Assembly: GCA_037044905.1 (NCBI GenBank)
Contig: JBAOKB010000078.1
Span: 1 to 64,000 of the forward strand
DNA: 64,000 bases
Direction of reading: 5' to 3'
From: Hortaea werneckii
Lineage: Eukaryota > Ascomycota > Dothideomycetes > Mycosphaerellales > Teratosphaeriaceae
The notes below the pieces were generated by a model. It was not told the DNA's origin. It saw only the letters and a program-made list of their open reading frames with translations, and did not search any database. Both the position numbers and the translations under genes were made by a program. Every line of letters begins with the position of its first letter. Within the stretch, counting starts at the first letter, position 1. Positions 41,693 to 52,272 of this stretch are shown piece by piece.

Positions 41693-42244
41693 ATGGCCAC
41701 CGAATCTAGCAGTGATCTCAACCCCAACACCTACCTGTTCAATCAACTAGACAGCTACCCATGGGATGAAGATCAGGAGTTTCAAGGCGGACTACAGGCT
41801 ATCTTAGGTTCGGTTCAAGATCCTGCTCAGGTCGAGCATTTGACGCTACGAGCGAAATGCTACTTCTATGCCCGCAAGGCAGGAACACATGTCGATTTTG
41901 ATGGATATAAGCGATGGGTAGAGAATGGGCACAGTGATCCTAACGCAGGATCGTCCTTGAACGGCAGTCATGCGTCCACTGCTCAAGCGCCTCCACCTAG
42001 CGATTCGCTTGAGGATACCGAGGGGACGCAATCACAATCGGATGGCGGCATGGGCAATGCACCCAAACCTGCTAGTTTTGCAGAGCTCGTCGATATGATC
42101 GCCGAAGGCAAGCCAATCCCCGGGATCAAGGACATTCCCGACACCATTCTTGAAGGACAAGCGAGTGAAAGTCAGAAGTCAGTGAGGAAGAAGCCGTGGG
42201 AAAAGGAGCCAGGTCAGGCACAAACGCCTAGTTGGTTAAGATGA
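41693..42244 (+). CDS. PEX14-like KPWE-domain protein
   Basis: This frame encodes 183 residues. The N-terminal 70 residues are predicted helical (YLFNQLDSYPWDEDQEFQ...). A polar Ser/Gln linker follows, then a C-terminal segment with FAELVDMIAEGKPIPGIKDI, an Ile/Pro-rich core and the diagnostic KKPWEKE. This C-terminal unit is the KPWE domain found in plant and fungal proteins annotated as PEX14-like. Whether it acts at peroxisomes is not established, and no membrane helix is visible. The start is the ATG at 41693; the in-frame upstream codon is TTG. It diverges from SCD6. Confidence 0.8.
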   Translation: MATESSSDLNPNTYLFNQLDSYPWDEDQEFQGGLQAILGSVQDPAQVEHLTLRAKCYFYARKAGTHVDFDGYKRWVENGHSDPNAGSSLNGSHASTAQAPPPSDSLEDTEGTQSQSDGGMGNAPKPASFAELVDMIAEGKPIPGIKDIPDTILEGQASESQKSVRKKPWEKEPGQAQTPSWLR

Positions 42245-42489
42245 GCTGAAATCTCGCATATTCGAGTATCAATCGGTTGCAGAATAGCTGCTTAAGTCCA
42301 TCCCAACCGCCACGACATTGCTCCTTCTCCGCTCCTAAACTTTTGAATGCACGCCTCTTATGTGGGCTCGGAATTCTGCAGCGTCTGGCATCTTTCAAAA
42401 CGCCTAAGGTCCTGGCGTGCTCCATCTCTCCACGAAAAGGCATTAGTCCTGCCCGTGTACTCTGCTTCAGGCGGGCAATGAGGTCGCCG

Positions 42490-43140
42490 TCATTCGGTAA
42501 GCCTGACTGGGCTCGAAGTTGCTAAGCTGCTCGCTGCATCTTCCAAAAGACGTAAGACCTTGGCATATTCCCTGCCGAGCTGAACCTCTAGAGACTCGTA
42601 GTCCTTGCGCTCCATATCCAGGAACTCCCACACTTCGGCAATCGTGCCCCTGCTTCCCAGAACTTCATACTCAGCATTGAAATCATGGGCCTCACAGAAT
42701 TTGCTCCATGCCAAAAGGCTATCCTGGTCCTCTGCCAAGGCGTCGGTGACAAGATCCGAGTCAGTCACGATGACGCGCAGCTTCAATTTTGACCCAATCA
42801 AGCAACGGCATTTGGGCGAGCAGCGTTGAAGGGATAATTCTAGCTCGGACATGGACCTCATATCCACCCAATTTTCTTCTATGACGATGTCCGTGGCTCT
42901 GGGGTCCAGAAATAGTCGTCTGAGGACGCTGTCGTACTCGCAGGAGACCTCCTTGTTTGCCAGCACTATGCGGCTGGTCGAGATGAAAGATCGAGGGTCG
43001 AAGCCTTGGCTGTGGAAGAGCGACATCGGTCGGCTCATTGGCCCTCTCTTGATGCGGATTCTTTCGTTGGTAATCACAGCCTCGTAGATGCAGTTGCGAA
43101 GCTCTGGCGGCAGCTTCATGAGTGGGAATGTCTGTGCCAT
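42490..43140 (-). CDS. F-box-like protein, paralogue 1
   Basis: This frame encodes 216 residues. The N-terminus FPLMKLPPELRNCIYEAVI is the F-box-like or 2EXR-type start common in large Dothideomycete families. The remainder is a mixed alpha/beta region with conserved-looking WVDMRSMSELELSLQRC and no catalytic motif. Length and start match the neighbour at 43507-44193, which has the same orientation, so the pair is probably a tandem duplication now strongly diverged. F-box-like proteins often recruit substrates to SCF ligases, but the interaction is not shown here. The start is the ATG at 43140; the frame upstream begins with GTG. Confidence 0.7.
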   Translation of the reverse strand: MAQTFPLMKLPPELRNCIYEAVITNERIRIKRGPMSRPMSLFHSQGFDPRSFISTSRIVLANKEVSCEYDSVLRRLFLDPRATDIVIEENWVDMRSMSELELSLQRCSPKCRCLIGSKLKLRVIVTDSDLVTDALAEDQDSLLAWSKFCEAHDFNAEYEVLGSRGTIAEVWEFLDMERKDYESLEVQLGREYAKVLRLLEDAASSLATSSPVRLTE

Positions 43141-43506
43141 GCTGACGGTGACCGTATGTATCGGACTCAAAGTTGGATTGTCGAGGACGAAGTTATGGAG
43201 TGAAAGAATCAAATGATATCGACAACAAACGTCCGCGTGGCCTTTCACGTGAAGGTCGTTGAAGAGCTAGAGTGCTTGGCGTCACTTCCACGTTTCACGA
43301 TTCAGGAAAGTGCGAGACAGGGGTTGGGAGGAGCTCGAAAAAACGAAAAAGAAGGGAAAAGAACACGGATTGAAGTACCAGGACCTAATGGTAATTTTCT
43401 AGCTACTAGAGTCTCATTATGCGCTTGGTCCTCTCCTCACCACTGCCTCCGTGTGTCTCCCATGAACGAAGCAAACATTCTCCAACTCTCCATCGACAGC
43501 CACTCC

Positions 43507-44193
43507 TCACTCCAAGTGGTACTGCCTAGGACGGCAGAGAAAATCGTCAAGGTAGCCGTCGTTGCGTCGAACTGATGGATTGTAAGGTCCCACCACGGCC
43601 GAATAAATTTTAACACGTTCATCCATGGCGCGCTTTCTCACCCCGCTCCAGGCACCGATTAAGATTGCTTGCAGGCGGATGTATTCTGCGAGAAATCTCC
43701 TGCAATCGATTTCGGCCCTTGACTTCCGCTCACGAGAATCTCTACCGTCCATCGTATAGCGCACAATCTTGTCCTTGACAGCACACTTGTGACACCACGA
43801 TCTTAGACTTCTGCCGTCATTTTTGGAGCGCCACTTGAGGAAGCGAAGCTTGACATGCTTGATTCTAGCTTTAGCGACGCCATTTTGATATGGAGATAGC
43901 CCTTCCAAGGCAGCAGGGATCGCATCGAAGTCGAAGTCGCAAATGTGGGCCTGGATCTCAGCGGTCGGAAATTCTGCAGAGGTGGCGACTTTGCGCAGCA
44001 CGTCGCTGAATTCGCGGTGGATCGCCTTGGAGCTCAGAAGGAGTGCAGTTGGAGAAGTGAACGGATATGCGCGGGATAATCGGGTCGATTTCGGTCGTGT
44101 ATCAAGACTGATAGGCAAACCGAGAACGACGAACTCATAGATGATAGTGCGGAGTTCTGCTGGCAGATCCATGATGGGGAAGGTGATCTCCAT
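43507..44193 (-). CDS. F-box-like protein, paralogue 2
   Basis: This frame encodes 228 residues beginning MEITFPIMDLPAELRTIIYEF, the same LPxELRxxIYExV opening as the gene at 42490-43140. The central part (LLLSSKAIHREFSDVLRK) matches the common family pattern in which a Ser/Lys residue pair precedes a helix. The C-terminal half is Arg/Lys-rich. No enzymatic motif is visible. It sits 366 bp upstream of its paralogue on the same strand. Confidence 0.7.
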   Translation of the reverse strand: MEITFPIMDLPAELRTIIYEFVVLGLPISLDTRPKSTRLSRAYPFTSPTALLLSSKAIHREFSDVLRKVATSAEFPTAEIQAHICDFDFDAIPAALEGLSPYQNGVAKARIKHVKLRFLKWRSKNDGRSLRSWCHKCAVKDKIVRYTMDGRDSRERKSRAEIDCRRFLAEYIRLQAILIGAWSGVRKRAMDERVKIYSAVVGPYNPSVRRNDGYLDDFLCRPRQYHLE

Positions 44194-44407
44194 CGTGAGT
44201 AGTGGTAGGCTCAGGCGTGTCGGGCCATATGTAAGCTTGATGAACTGTGCGAATCGCGAGTTGTGTGAGGGTAAGAGGCGGCGTCGATGTCGTGTCGAGG
44301 CAGGAAAGTAGAAGAGAAAGAAAGCGGTAGTGAACGCTCCGTCGGATCACATGCAAAACTCGGTCACATGCAAAACTCGGCCAACAAACGCGAGATTTTC
44401 CTATCTC

Positions 44408-44536
44408 ATTGCTTTAGAGAAGGTATTACTAACCGAAGGGGTAATATAGTCGCGTAGAGAGTAAAAAAAGCTAACGGGGATTCATGGATATAAAGCGGTC
44501 TTGCTAGTCGGAGGATTCACATCGAGTTCGAGCTGT
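44408..44536 (+). repeat. dispersed ~130-bp repeat, copy 3
   Basis: This copy is colinear with copies 1 and 2 from ATTGCTTTAGAG to TCGAGCTGT. It carries both internal motifs, GTATTACTAACCGAAGG and TCTTGCTAGTCGGAGG. It ends four bases before the stop codon of the minus-strand gene at 44541, so it forms that gene's immediate 3' flank. Confidence 0.85.
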
Positions 44537-44540
44537 GCTA

Positions 44541-45094
44541 TTATCGAGCACCAAAAAGCCCCTCACCCAGCGTCCCAGCTACCCACGAGTACTCCAGCCA
44601 CTGCAACATCTGAAGTAGGTTCTGCGTCGCTTGCTGCGCCTCATTATACCCTTCCATGTTGGGCAATGGGAGCTTGATGCCGACCGTCTTGCCGTCGGAA
44701 GGAGCCCAGTAATTCTGCATATGCCCACGTGCAAAAAAGACCCCGACAAGGAGAGCGGGAGAGATGCAGAAGTGGAGCCAGACTGGGAGGGTAGAGGGCG
44801 GTACGAAGGTGAGGATGGAGGATGCGAGGAGAGATGCGAAGACCTACGGTGGATTCAGTCGTTGGGAACTTGTGTCTGGGACATGATAAATGGACATACG
44901 GCCGCCGCTCCCGACGCTTGAGTCGTCTGAGTCTTTCGGAGTTGCTCGTCGACCTGTTGCGACCATTTGGCGAGTTTCTTGGTCGTTTGCTCGTACTTCT
45001 GCAGGTTGGTGATGGCGAGGTAGGATTGGTAGCCGCCGTAGCAGCACAGTGCCACTTGACAAGCATGCGCGAAGCGAAGGAGAGCGGCAGCCAT
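44541..45094 (-). CDS. small membrane protein of unknown function
   Basis: This gene encodes 165 residues in two exons, 44900-45094 and 44541-44843, separated by a 56-bp phase-0 intron (GTATGT...TAG). Exon 1 begins MAAALLRFAHACQVALCCY, a possible first membrane segment, followed by a helical Lys/Gln-rich stretch (YEQTTKKLAKWSQQVDEQL). Exon 2 opens with two hydrophobic segments (FASLLASSILTFV and WLHFCISPALLVGVFF) and ends with a polar tail with PNMEGYNEAQQATQNLL. I do not recognise the family. It diverges from the CENP-C gene across 351 bp, and its stop lies four bases from repeat copy 3. The in-frame codon upstream of the chosen ATG is only a TTG. Confidence 0.75.
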
Positions 45095-45445
45095 TGTATT
45101 ACCCCTTGTTCTCCTCTCCTTATCCAAAGACTTTCAGAAATGTACCTTCACTTCAGATTTGACACGAGCCAATGGTGTAGTGTTCTCTACCATGTACGTC
45201 AACAGCGCGTGAGTTACATCACAGCAAACCAAAGTGCGGGCGTCTTTCCGCTTCAGCGCGGGAGCAGCCGGTTTGTTTTGATCGGGAAACTCAGTCAATC
45301 AACAAGCAATCAATTGTCTCCCCAATGTCCTTCCCCGCTATCGTACATTGAACCCACGCGCAATCGCTTCGCGACTCTGGTACCACATTGGATTATTGAT
45401 AGAGTCATCCTGGATCTCGAAAAGGAAAATTGGCCGCCGCGCGGC
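45095..45445. other. divergent promoter, membrane protein / CENP-C
   Basis: These 351 bp contain the promoters of both genes and no recognised element. Confidence 0.5.
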
Positions 45446-48400
45446 ATGGCGACAAACAAGGGCAACATGACGCCCAGCCGGCAACGGCGCAAGGCGCAAG
45501 AAACCCAGCACCAGCAGCAGTATTTTGATGTCGGCAAGGTGGGAAGGTATGCGCGCAGCATTGGTCAGGACTAGACGCGCTCGTGAAGCTGACTTTACGC
45601 GCAGGAAAACAGGCATTACCCTCCCAGACAAAGGCGTACGCGATGAACACGGTCTCGAGCCCGTCTCGGGCATTTTCTCCTCACCCATGGCCTCCCCGGC
45701 GCGAAACGACGCGACAATGTCGAGCAGCGAGATGCACGTCCAGGACTCTTCTGCGCCTGAAGTCGAACAGACCCTTCACATGCGCAAAACGCCCAAGTTG
45801 CCCCCTCCGCGCGCGTTTACACCGAGACATACGCATATCGGCAGTCCCAAACGAATGAGCGCCAGTCGACCCCACACGACAGGCAAGCCTTTGACCGTAG
45901 AGGATGCAGAAGAAGGCGCGAGTCCCACACAGGCCAAGACACAGCCGCCAGCGAATCGCAGGCTTGACTTTACCGGCGAGGGCGCGGTCAGGAAGAGTAT
46001 TGAGAGTCTCAGCCCGTTCAAGCCGAGGAAAACTTTGAGAAGGTCAATGGGTCCTCAGCAGTCGAGGCCTGGCGTGTTTGATTCCCCTGCGAAGTCAGAA
46101 AAGCGGAAGTCAACGGTCACTGAGAGGGAAGATTCGACGGTTCATCAGTCAGATGATGGAGAAGCCCCCGAGCCAACTGTGATGGACGAGACGACAGTAA
46201 ACCAGACTGAGCATCAGACTGAGCAGCAAACTGAGATAGAAGAGGATGAGCAGCAGACCGAGCTTCCGCAGGCTGAGGACGATGGCCCTCTGATTATGGA
46301 CGGAGACGATGGTTACCAAACAACTTATGACGACCCGATCCCAGATGAGGAAGCGGGAGCTGAACAGGAGCAGTCTTCTCCTTCTGGACGCAGAGCGAGT
46401 CGACCGCGGAAATCCATTGAGTCTGTGAAGGATACCATTGTCGAGCCCAGCCCATCTACTGCGAAAGCGACGCCCCCTAGTAGGAAGCGCAACCGAGCGA
46501 GCATGGAGAGCCAGCACGCAGAGGCTGTGGCGGATGGCACAACAATTCAGGAGGATCAGAGCAGCATACATCAGGAACCATCTGTAGTTGCCAGCCCAAC
46601 GCACAAGAAGCCACGAGGAAGACCGCGCAAAGACAAAGTGGTGGTGCATCATGAGGACGGCGATGAAGCGATAGATCCACAGCTCCTGGCTCACGGCGAC
46701 CAATACACTGCAGACGAGCAACTACAGCAACGGCTGAAAGACGTCAAGAAAAGCAAACCAGGAGCCCCGAAAGAGCGCGATCCAAACCGCTCAATGCGTG
46801 CCGCCACCTCGCCCGTCCGTAACCAGCGCGCTTCCATCGATCCCTCAGTCAAATCCCCTAACAAGCGTCCCGCAAGCCGTGGCGGCTCAATGGGCCCAGT
46901 CAGTAACGTCAACCTCCGAGCCACGACACCATTCGAAGACGCCGGAAGCAACGTCACTCGTTCCGGCCGACCCGTCTACAAACCGCTGCAATACTGGGCC
47001 AACGAAACGCGGGTCTGGCGACACGGCCAAGTCGAGGGCATCGTGCGCGCGGAAGAGGTCGAGAAACCTAAACCGAAGAAGGGCAAGAAACGGGGCCGGA
47101 AACCGAAGAAACAAGCCAATGGCACAACATCCAAGTTAGACGACATCGAAGAGGAGTCCGAAACCGAATCCACCTTCGCAGACGAATGGGAGGACTCCGT
47201 GGGCGTCATCGCGGGCTCCGTCGCCGCCTATGATCCCCTCACCGGCACAGGCTCCAACTCGCTCCCCGCCGTCCGCGAGGATCTCGCTTTCGCCTCCTCC
47301 TCCATCGTGACGCGCGACGTGGCGGGCTCGGAATTCAAGTACGCGAAGATCATGACTCTCCCGTTCTTCGGCTCGGGTCTCGTGGAGTTACCTCCAGAGG
47401 GTTTCAAGCGGGCGAAGAATTCGCGGAAGATGCAGATGTGTTTCTTCGTGCATGAGGGGAAGGTGATGGTGGAGATTGGTGCTGGAGGTGCGGAGGGGGG
47501 TGAGGTGAACCAGTTCGCCATCTCTAAGGGTGGGGTTTGGGTTGTGCCAAGAGGTAAGTTTCTATTTTCTTTTAGTTTTTCGCGCGGGTTGCGCTCTTGT
47601 TCTGCTCATGTTCCATTGTTCTTCGTGATGTCTATCCCTGATTCGGACTGTGGAACTACTTTTGTCCCGGGCGACAAACGCGGTTAGACGGGCTTGATTC
47701 TGGGTTCAACTTTGCCGGTCTGGGGATCTCGCGGGCTAGCACTACTTTAATCTGGACCTCTGGATTTACGGTTCAAACACCTCCTTGCGCTTGGCGCGGC
47801 TACATCTGGACTCTCCGGTTACGGGAAAAAAAGAGCGGTCAAACATCGCCCGCGCATTCCAGAGGAACAGCCAAGTGCAGCTGGATGCACCGTTCTCGAT
47901 CGAAGACATTCTTCTCGCGGGGACAAGACGTTGCATCCATTGTTCGGGTGGCGGTGTGGAAAAAGTTGCGCGCCCATCCAGTTCAGTCGCACACACAAAG
48001 TCAGGAGCAACACCAACCAAACTAAGCGGTGTCAATCTGCACGAGCACCGCATGTCCTTTTCGCCCACCTGCATACCTGCATATCTGGGGTTTCCCCCTT
48101 GCCATTTCGAGTCAGTGGTAGAACGATCCAAGGACGTTTCCCCGATAGCCGCTGTGGTACAGCAGCGGTCTCGCATGCTTGCATGCATGCATATACACTG
48201 CATCGTGCAATGCACATTCCCGGGGCCGGCCGCGATACCCGCTTCTCCCGGTCCGCCGTGCTTCCCGATAGATTTCCCGTCCAGGAAAGCCAGAAAGGAT
48301 CTTAGATGGACAGACAGCCTGCTGATGGGATGGGACGTTTCGGTAACGCCAGATGCTGTGTCACAGGACTGTCGCTGTCCGAAAGAAGCACTTTGACTCG

Positions 48401-48705
48401 GAAACCTCCTATTCTGGATCCTTTTCCTGGCCGTAGAGCGCAGAACTTGGTCTAACGCTTTACCCTTTGCCGCGCAGCCCCTTCTTCTCCCCGCCCACAG
48501 TTTTTGCCCACCTTTCGAGTCGCCCTTTTATTTTCCTCTCTATATGACGCGTTTGCGATCTTTTCGGGATCCTTGAAGCTCCTCGTGCTAACGTAAAGGC
48601 TCTACTGTAGGGAACAACTACGCCATCACGAACGAAAGCCGGACCAAGGCGGCGAAGATCTTCTTCGCGCAGGGTTGTGAGGTTGAGGCCGCTGCAGCTG
48701 GTTAG
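45446..48705 (+). CDS. mif2: CENP-C (Mif2) inner-kinetochore protein
   Basis: This gene encodes a 714-residue CENP-C homologue, the DNA/CENP-A-nucleosome-binding scaffold of the inner kinetochore. Exons are 45446-45546, 45605-47553 and 48611-48705. The N-terminus (YFDVGKVGRKTGITLPDKG) is the Mif2 N-terminal motif, restored only by intron 1 splicing. The long middle is disordered, with AT-hook-like KPRGRPRK and basic patches. The CENP-C motif, RSGRPVYKPLQYW, lies near 488-500. The last ~115 residues form the cupin dimerisation fold, split by intron 2: WVVPRG joins NNYAITNESRTKAAKIFFAQ, the expected end of the fold. Without exon 3 the cupin is broken. Intron 2 is 1,057 bp, much longer than the other introns in the window. 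Confidence 0.92.
47554..48610 (+). other. 1,057-bp last intron of the CENP-C gene
   Basis: The intron has a GTAAGT donor at 47554, a GCTAAC branch site near 48588 and a TAG acceptor at 48608-48610; the joined reading restores the cupin C-terminus. It contains a GCATGCATGC-type palindromic stretch at 48175-48195. Open frames on both strands (47785-48396 plus, 47766-48215 minus) start at non-ATG codons and match nothing I know. Unspliced mRNA would add 44 residues and stop at 47687. Confidence 0.8.
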
Positions 48706-49189
48706 AACAATATGTCTGCCTCCCTTTCTGCTTGAAATGACCTCGATGTTCGGTTGAAACGTACTTGAGTGCCGGGCACTTGATGAGACTGATGAGATTA
48801 TTGTCGGAGCTGGGCGTTTTTGGAGGGGTCTTTGGGGAACGCACGCTGGAGTGTCAGGATCGCCGCGCGTTGTGCAGGTTTGCGAGATACCCGTTGCTTG
48901 ATGAGGATGAGGATGCCGATGGTTACTTCTTGGTGCATTCTCGTATTTGAAAGTCATGTCGACTACAACCAATTTCTTACAGCTCTTATTCTTTTCCGCC
49001 ATGGCTACATCAATAGTTATCTGGCGTCAACTCGTCTACTACATCATATCCGCGATTGACTCCGGCGGGGCTTTGTCTCATCCAGATCCGATCTCTCCAA
49101 AATTTTCTTTTACTCTGACAGTCCCCCATCCAGGAATATACGGAATCTTTCAGGCTTGACTTCAGCAACAACGTACAAAAACCTACCCG
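48706..49189. other. intergenic between convergent CENP-C and TBCB genes
   Basis: This is 484 bp of presumably 3' untranslated and terminator sequence for both genes. No gene was recognised. Confidence 0.5.
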
Positions 49190-50425
49190 CTAAAACTCCT
49201 CATCCTCGTCAGCAAACTCATCCAACACGGGGAAATCCCCAACCTCGACCCTCTCCGGCCTAACGAAAACCCCACAGTTCCCGCCACCGCACTCAAAATA
49301 CCGCGTCCCCTTGACACTCCCATCATTCTTCCCCGTCGGCTCATCAAGCCTCACACCCACCCAAGCCCCGACCCCGCCGGGAATCTCCCCGACATCCCCC
49401 ACGAACGCCACTTCACCTCTCCGCGCATCGCTTTCGGCCGGCAACAAGCGACATCGTTTCCCGACCGCAATATTCCTTGCGGCGACTTCGGCGTACGAGG
49501 TCGCGATCTTGGATTCCTCGATCGAGGGGGCCTGGGGGTCGAAGCGGCCGAGTTTCTGCGCCTTTTTCCACGCCAGCACGCTGTCCGTCCGGTTCTCGTA
49601 GTCCGCCGCCGACATTTCATACTTGGGGACCGCGGAGACGTCGGTGTAGTTTGTTCGGGCGCCGGGGGGTCGGGTGTCGGAGACCTGTTTGGGGAACGAA
49701 GGGGAGGGGGGCGAGGTGGTTAGCTATTGCTTACGTGTGTGTTCTTGCTCTGCGATGGGAAGGGTGGATGGGGTGGGTGAGGATGTGGGGGAGGGTATGA
49801 GGTTAGTTTCGTTACAGGGTGAACCACAACGGACGTTCTGGACGTTGAACGTGTGGGTCACTTGGATGAGAGGTTTGCTTGCTGCGAGACGCAGCGAAGG
49901 ACAGTGATCTGCAACGGGTACGAAACGTGAGAGGGGATTGGTAGGGCTGAGAAGGAAGGGCTGTGCATGCTCTCGTCTCCCTCTCTTTCTCGTTCTGTCG
50001 GATGTTTTATATCTGAGACGGTGGGTTGAAACGCGTGACAGGTTGGTCATGGGTTCGGGGGTTGCGCAATCCCATGCATGTTGCAGAGTAATCATCTGGA
50101 ACGCACACGAGATTGCAAGGCTCTTGACTGCCAGAGGCAGTCTTGTTCAAAGTGACTTGTAAGGAACTAATAGACCTACATATAATTCAGCGTAGGCTTG
50201 TAGTGGCCAGGCCGCTAATTGAGTGGCATCCTCGTTCGCCGCCTGGATCAGCTGGGCCGCTTGAGAAGCGATCTTCAGCGTCAGGCTTTGACAGCTAGCT
50301 GGCACGCCCGTGATGGGTTCCAAGCGCGCTTTGAGTTGGGTGATTGACCATGACGGCGTGATTCGACGCTCTGACGCTGAGTTTTCCGATCGAATCAGCA
50401 GCGGAATGTCCGCAGTTGTCGCCAT
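49190..50425 (-). CDS. ALF1: Tubulin-folding cofactor B
   Basis: This gene encodes 246 residues in two exons, 50180-50425 and 49190-49684. The N-terminal ubiquitin-like domain (about 5-85) is followed by VSDTRPPGARTNYTD, the typical linker start, a helical segment (SVLAWKKAQKLGRF) and the CAP-Gly domain at about 155-232. The CAP-Gly signature GKNDGSVKGTRYF is present, and the chain ends EEDEEF-like (final residues EEF), mimicking the alpha-tubulin tail. Cofactor B (yeast Alf1) hands alpha-tubulin to cofactor E in the cytosol. The phase-0 intron is 495 bp, with a GTAGGT donor and ACAG acceptor. It was placed because exon 1 supplies the missing UBL domain and exon 2 the CAP-Gly. Confidence 0.9.
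49685..50179 (-). other. 495-bp intron of the cofactor B gene
   Basis: This intron is several times the size of typical introns here. It shows no recognisable element. Its plus-strand sequence is G-rich at 49650-49800. Confidence 0.7.
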
Positions 50426-52272
50426 GGTGGTCGCGTGTTGCGTGTAGGGTTCGGGAGTGGGTGTTCAGATCTTTTGGATACTTCGGCACTGACACGCCTC
50501 GTCTCAGCCGATAGACTTTTTCGCGAAATACCGTGATGATGAGGATGATTTCGTATTCTTTTGCCGGGTGTGCTAGGAACACGTGAATCTTCCTGGATTG
50601 GTAACTGCCTAGGCCAAATTCGCGAGCTGTGCCACTTTGTACGCAGCCACGGGAGACATCAGTCTGCTCCCCCACAACTCCCGTTTGCCCGTCGCCCCAT
50701 GATGAGCCACTTCTTCAGTCGTTCATGCGAATAGCGAAACTTGCCATCCATGCCGGCGGATAGTCCCCACCGTGAGGCTGTTCTCCATCCCGTACCGTGT
50801 CCACGCGTTCACAGCAGTCATCAGTCCCTTTGCAAAGGCTGGAGCCCCAGTGCGGGCGCAAGTCTCAGCCGACGATCCACTGCTAGCTCGCAGCCCATTA
50901 GCATCTGAGATTATTGTTGTGGTTCGAAAAACATAGGACACCATGGCTAACGAAACGCCCGGCTTCACCGCTAGAACATCGCCCGTTTTAGTGCGGGAGG
51001 GAACATGTTGCTAGAGGAGAGTTTGGCGCGTGTTCCCGCAAAAGCTCTAGAAGCTTTCGGTAGGCTACCAAGTCATTGACAATACAGTATACCTGCCTAG
51101 GTAATGTTGATGTGACAGGCGATTCTGAAGGTCTGTCTCGAGTTCTGTTACTCCTGCGAATCAACCTCTTCCAACGTGCATTCAATCTAACAATCTCGCA
51201 TGGGAGGTACTCATATATGATGGTAATACTTATAGATGGAATTGATATACAGCGATAATCCGCGGAGGATGGATGGATGCACACAGTTGACGGGCGGCAG
51301 ACACGTCGCATCCGCCAATCGATTCAAGCTTTCGACCGCCGCCCTCCTCCACCAGCCATCGGGAAATGCTGGCGCAGGCTACGTCGACCGAACGAACCTG
51401 CGATCTGTGCTTCTGCAGCGCTAACCTGGAGGCTACCTAGTATGACTTGCGTCAAGCCACACATCCCTGACAGCGCATTGAACAGGTCAAACTTCTTCAC
51501 CGCCGCCCAAGCTCCCAGCGCTCCAGCGCTCCCCAAGACGAGAGGAATCCGTCATTTATTATCTGTTGCTGGGCCTCCCGACTATTAATCCTGCAGGCTG
51601 CAATAGTGTGCAAAAGCGACCTTAATGTTAGGTAGGTGAGGCATCAACGAGTACGGCGCTTGACGTAAGGTGGTGTGGACATGACAGGGAGATTGTTTGG
51701 ACCGAGACAGTCTGATGATGACAGCGGCCTCCTTGTTTGTGGATGATCGTGTTCTTGTTCTCGTCTCCGTCCTCGTTCTCGTTCTCGTCCTGAGCCCTCG
51801 CTACCGGGCCGGCGAGTCGGCAATTCACCGCCTTCTGTCACTCCCCATTCCGAGCCAGCGTCACATTCCAGCCGCCATGTCGAGCCCACGCGCGCGCACG
51901 CTGGAAATGTTTCATCGCGATCAGCGGGGTTCAGACCTCCTACTTGCTCTAGCGACGGTTGGTAGGCGTTACGAAAGCCCGCTTGTGGAGACCGCCGCAG
52001 CTCTTCCCAAATAAACTGCCTATATGCAGATCGCCGTTGGGAGTATTATTGACTAGAGCAAGCGTCCGAAACATTCTCTGGTTTGTTTTTGTTGTTGTCT
52101 TCACCGCCTGATGCGTTCCCGAAAATTCGAGTCCGTGGTGGGCGTTTGGGCAATCTGCCCAAGCCCAAAGGCAGGGGAACAGCAAGACGTCTACACGTCG
52201 TCGGGCATTGTCTAGACCTGCTGAGTTGATCCGCGCAGCATACCGACGTCACAGCCACGCTCCTACGCGTAC
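50426..52272. other. 1.85-kb intergenic region upstream of the Myb-like gene
   Basis: The region separates the divergent cofactor B and Myb-like genes. No gene was recognised. At 51746-51792 a run of imperfect GTTCTC-type hexamers occurs, which reads as an Arg/Glu/Asn-rich or Val/Leu-rich frame of no known family. Confidence 0.45.

Noticed and set aside
47785..48396. 203-codon frame within the CENP-C intron
   Set aside because: Begins with TTG, no motif; the opposite strand is open too, so it reflects base composition.
48460..49002. 180-codon minus-strand frame overlapping the last CENP-C exon
   Set aside because: Overlaps antisense to a confident exon and has low-complexity composition.
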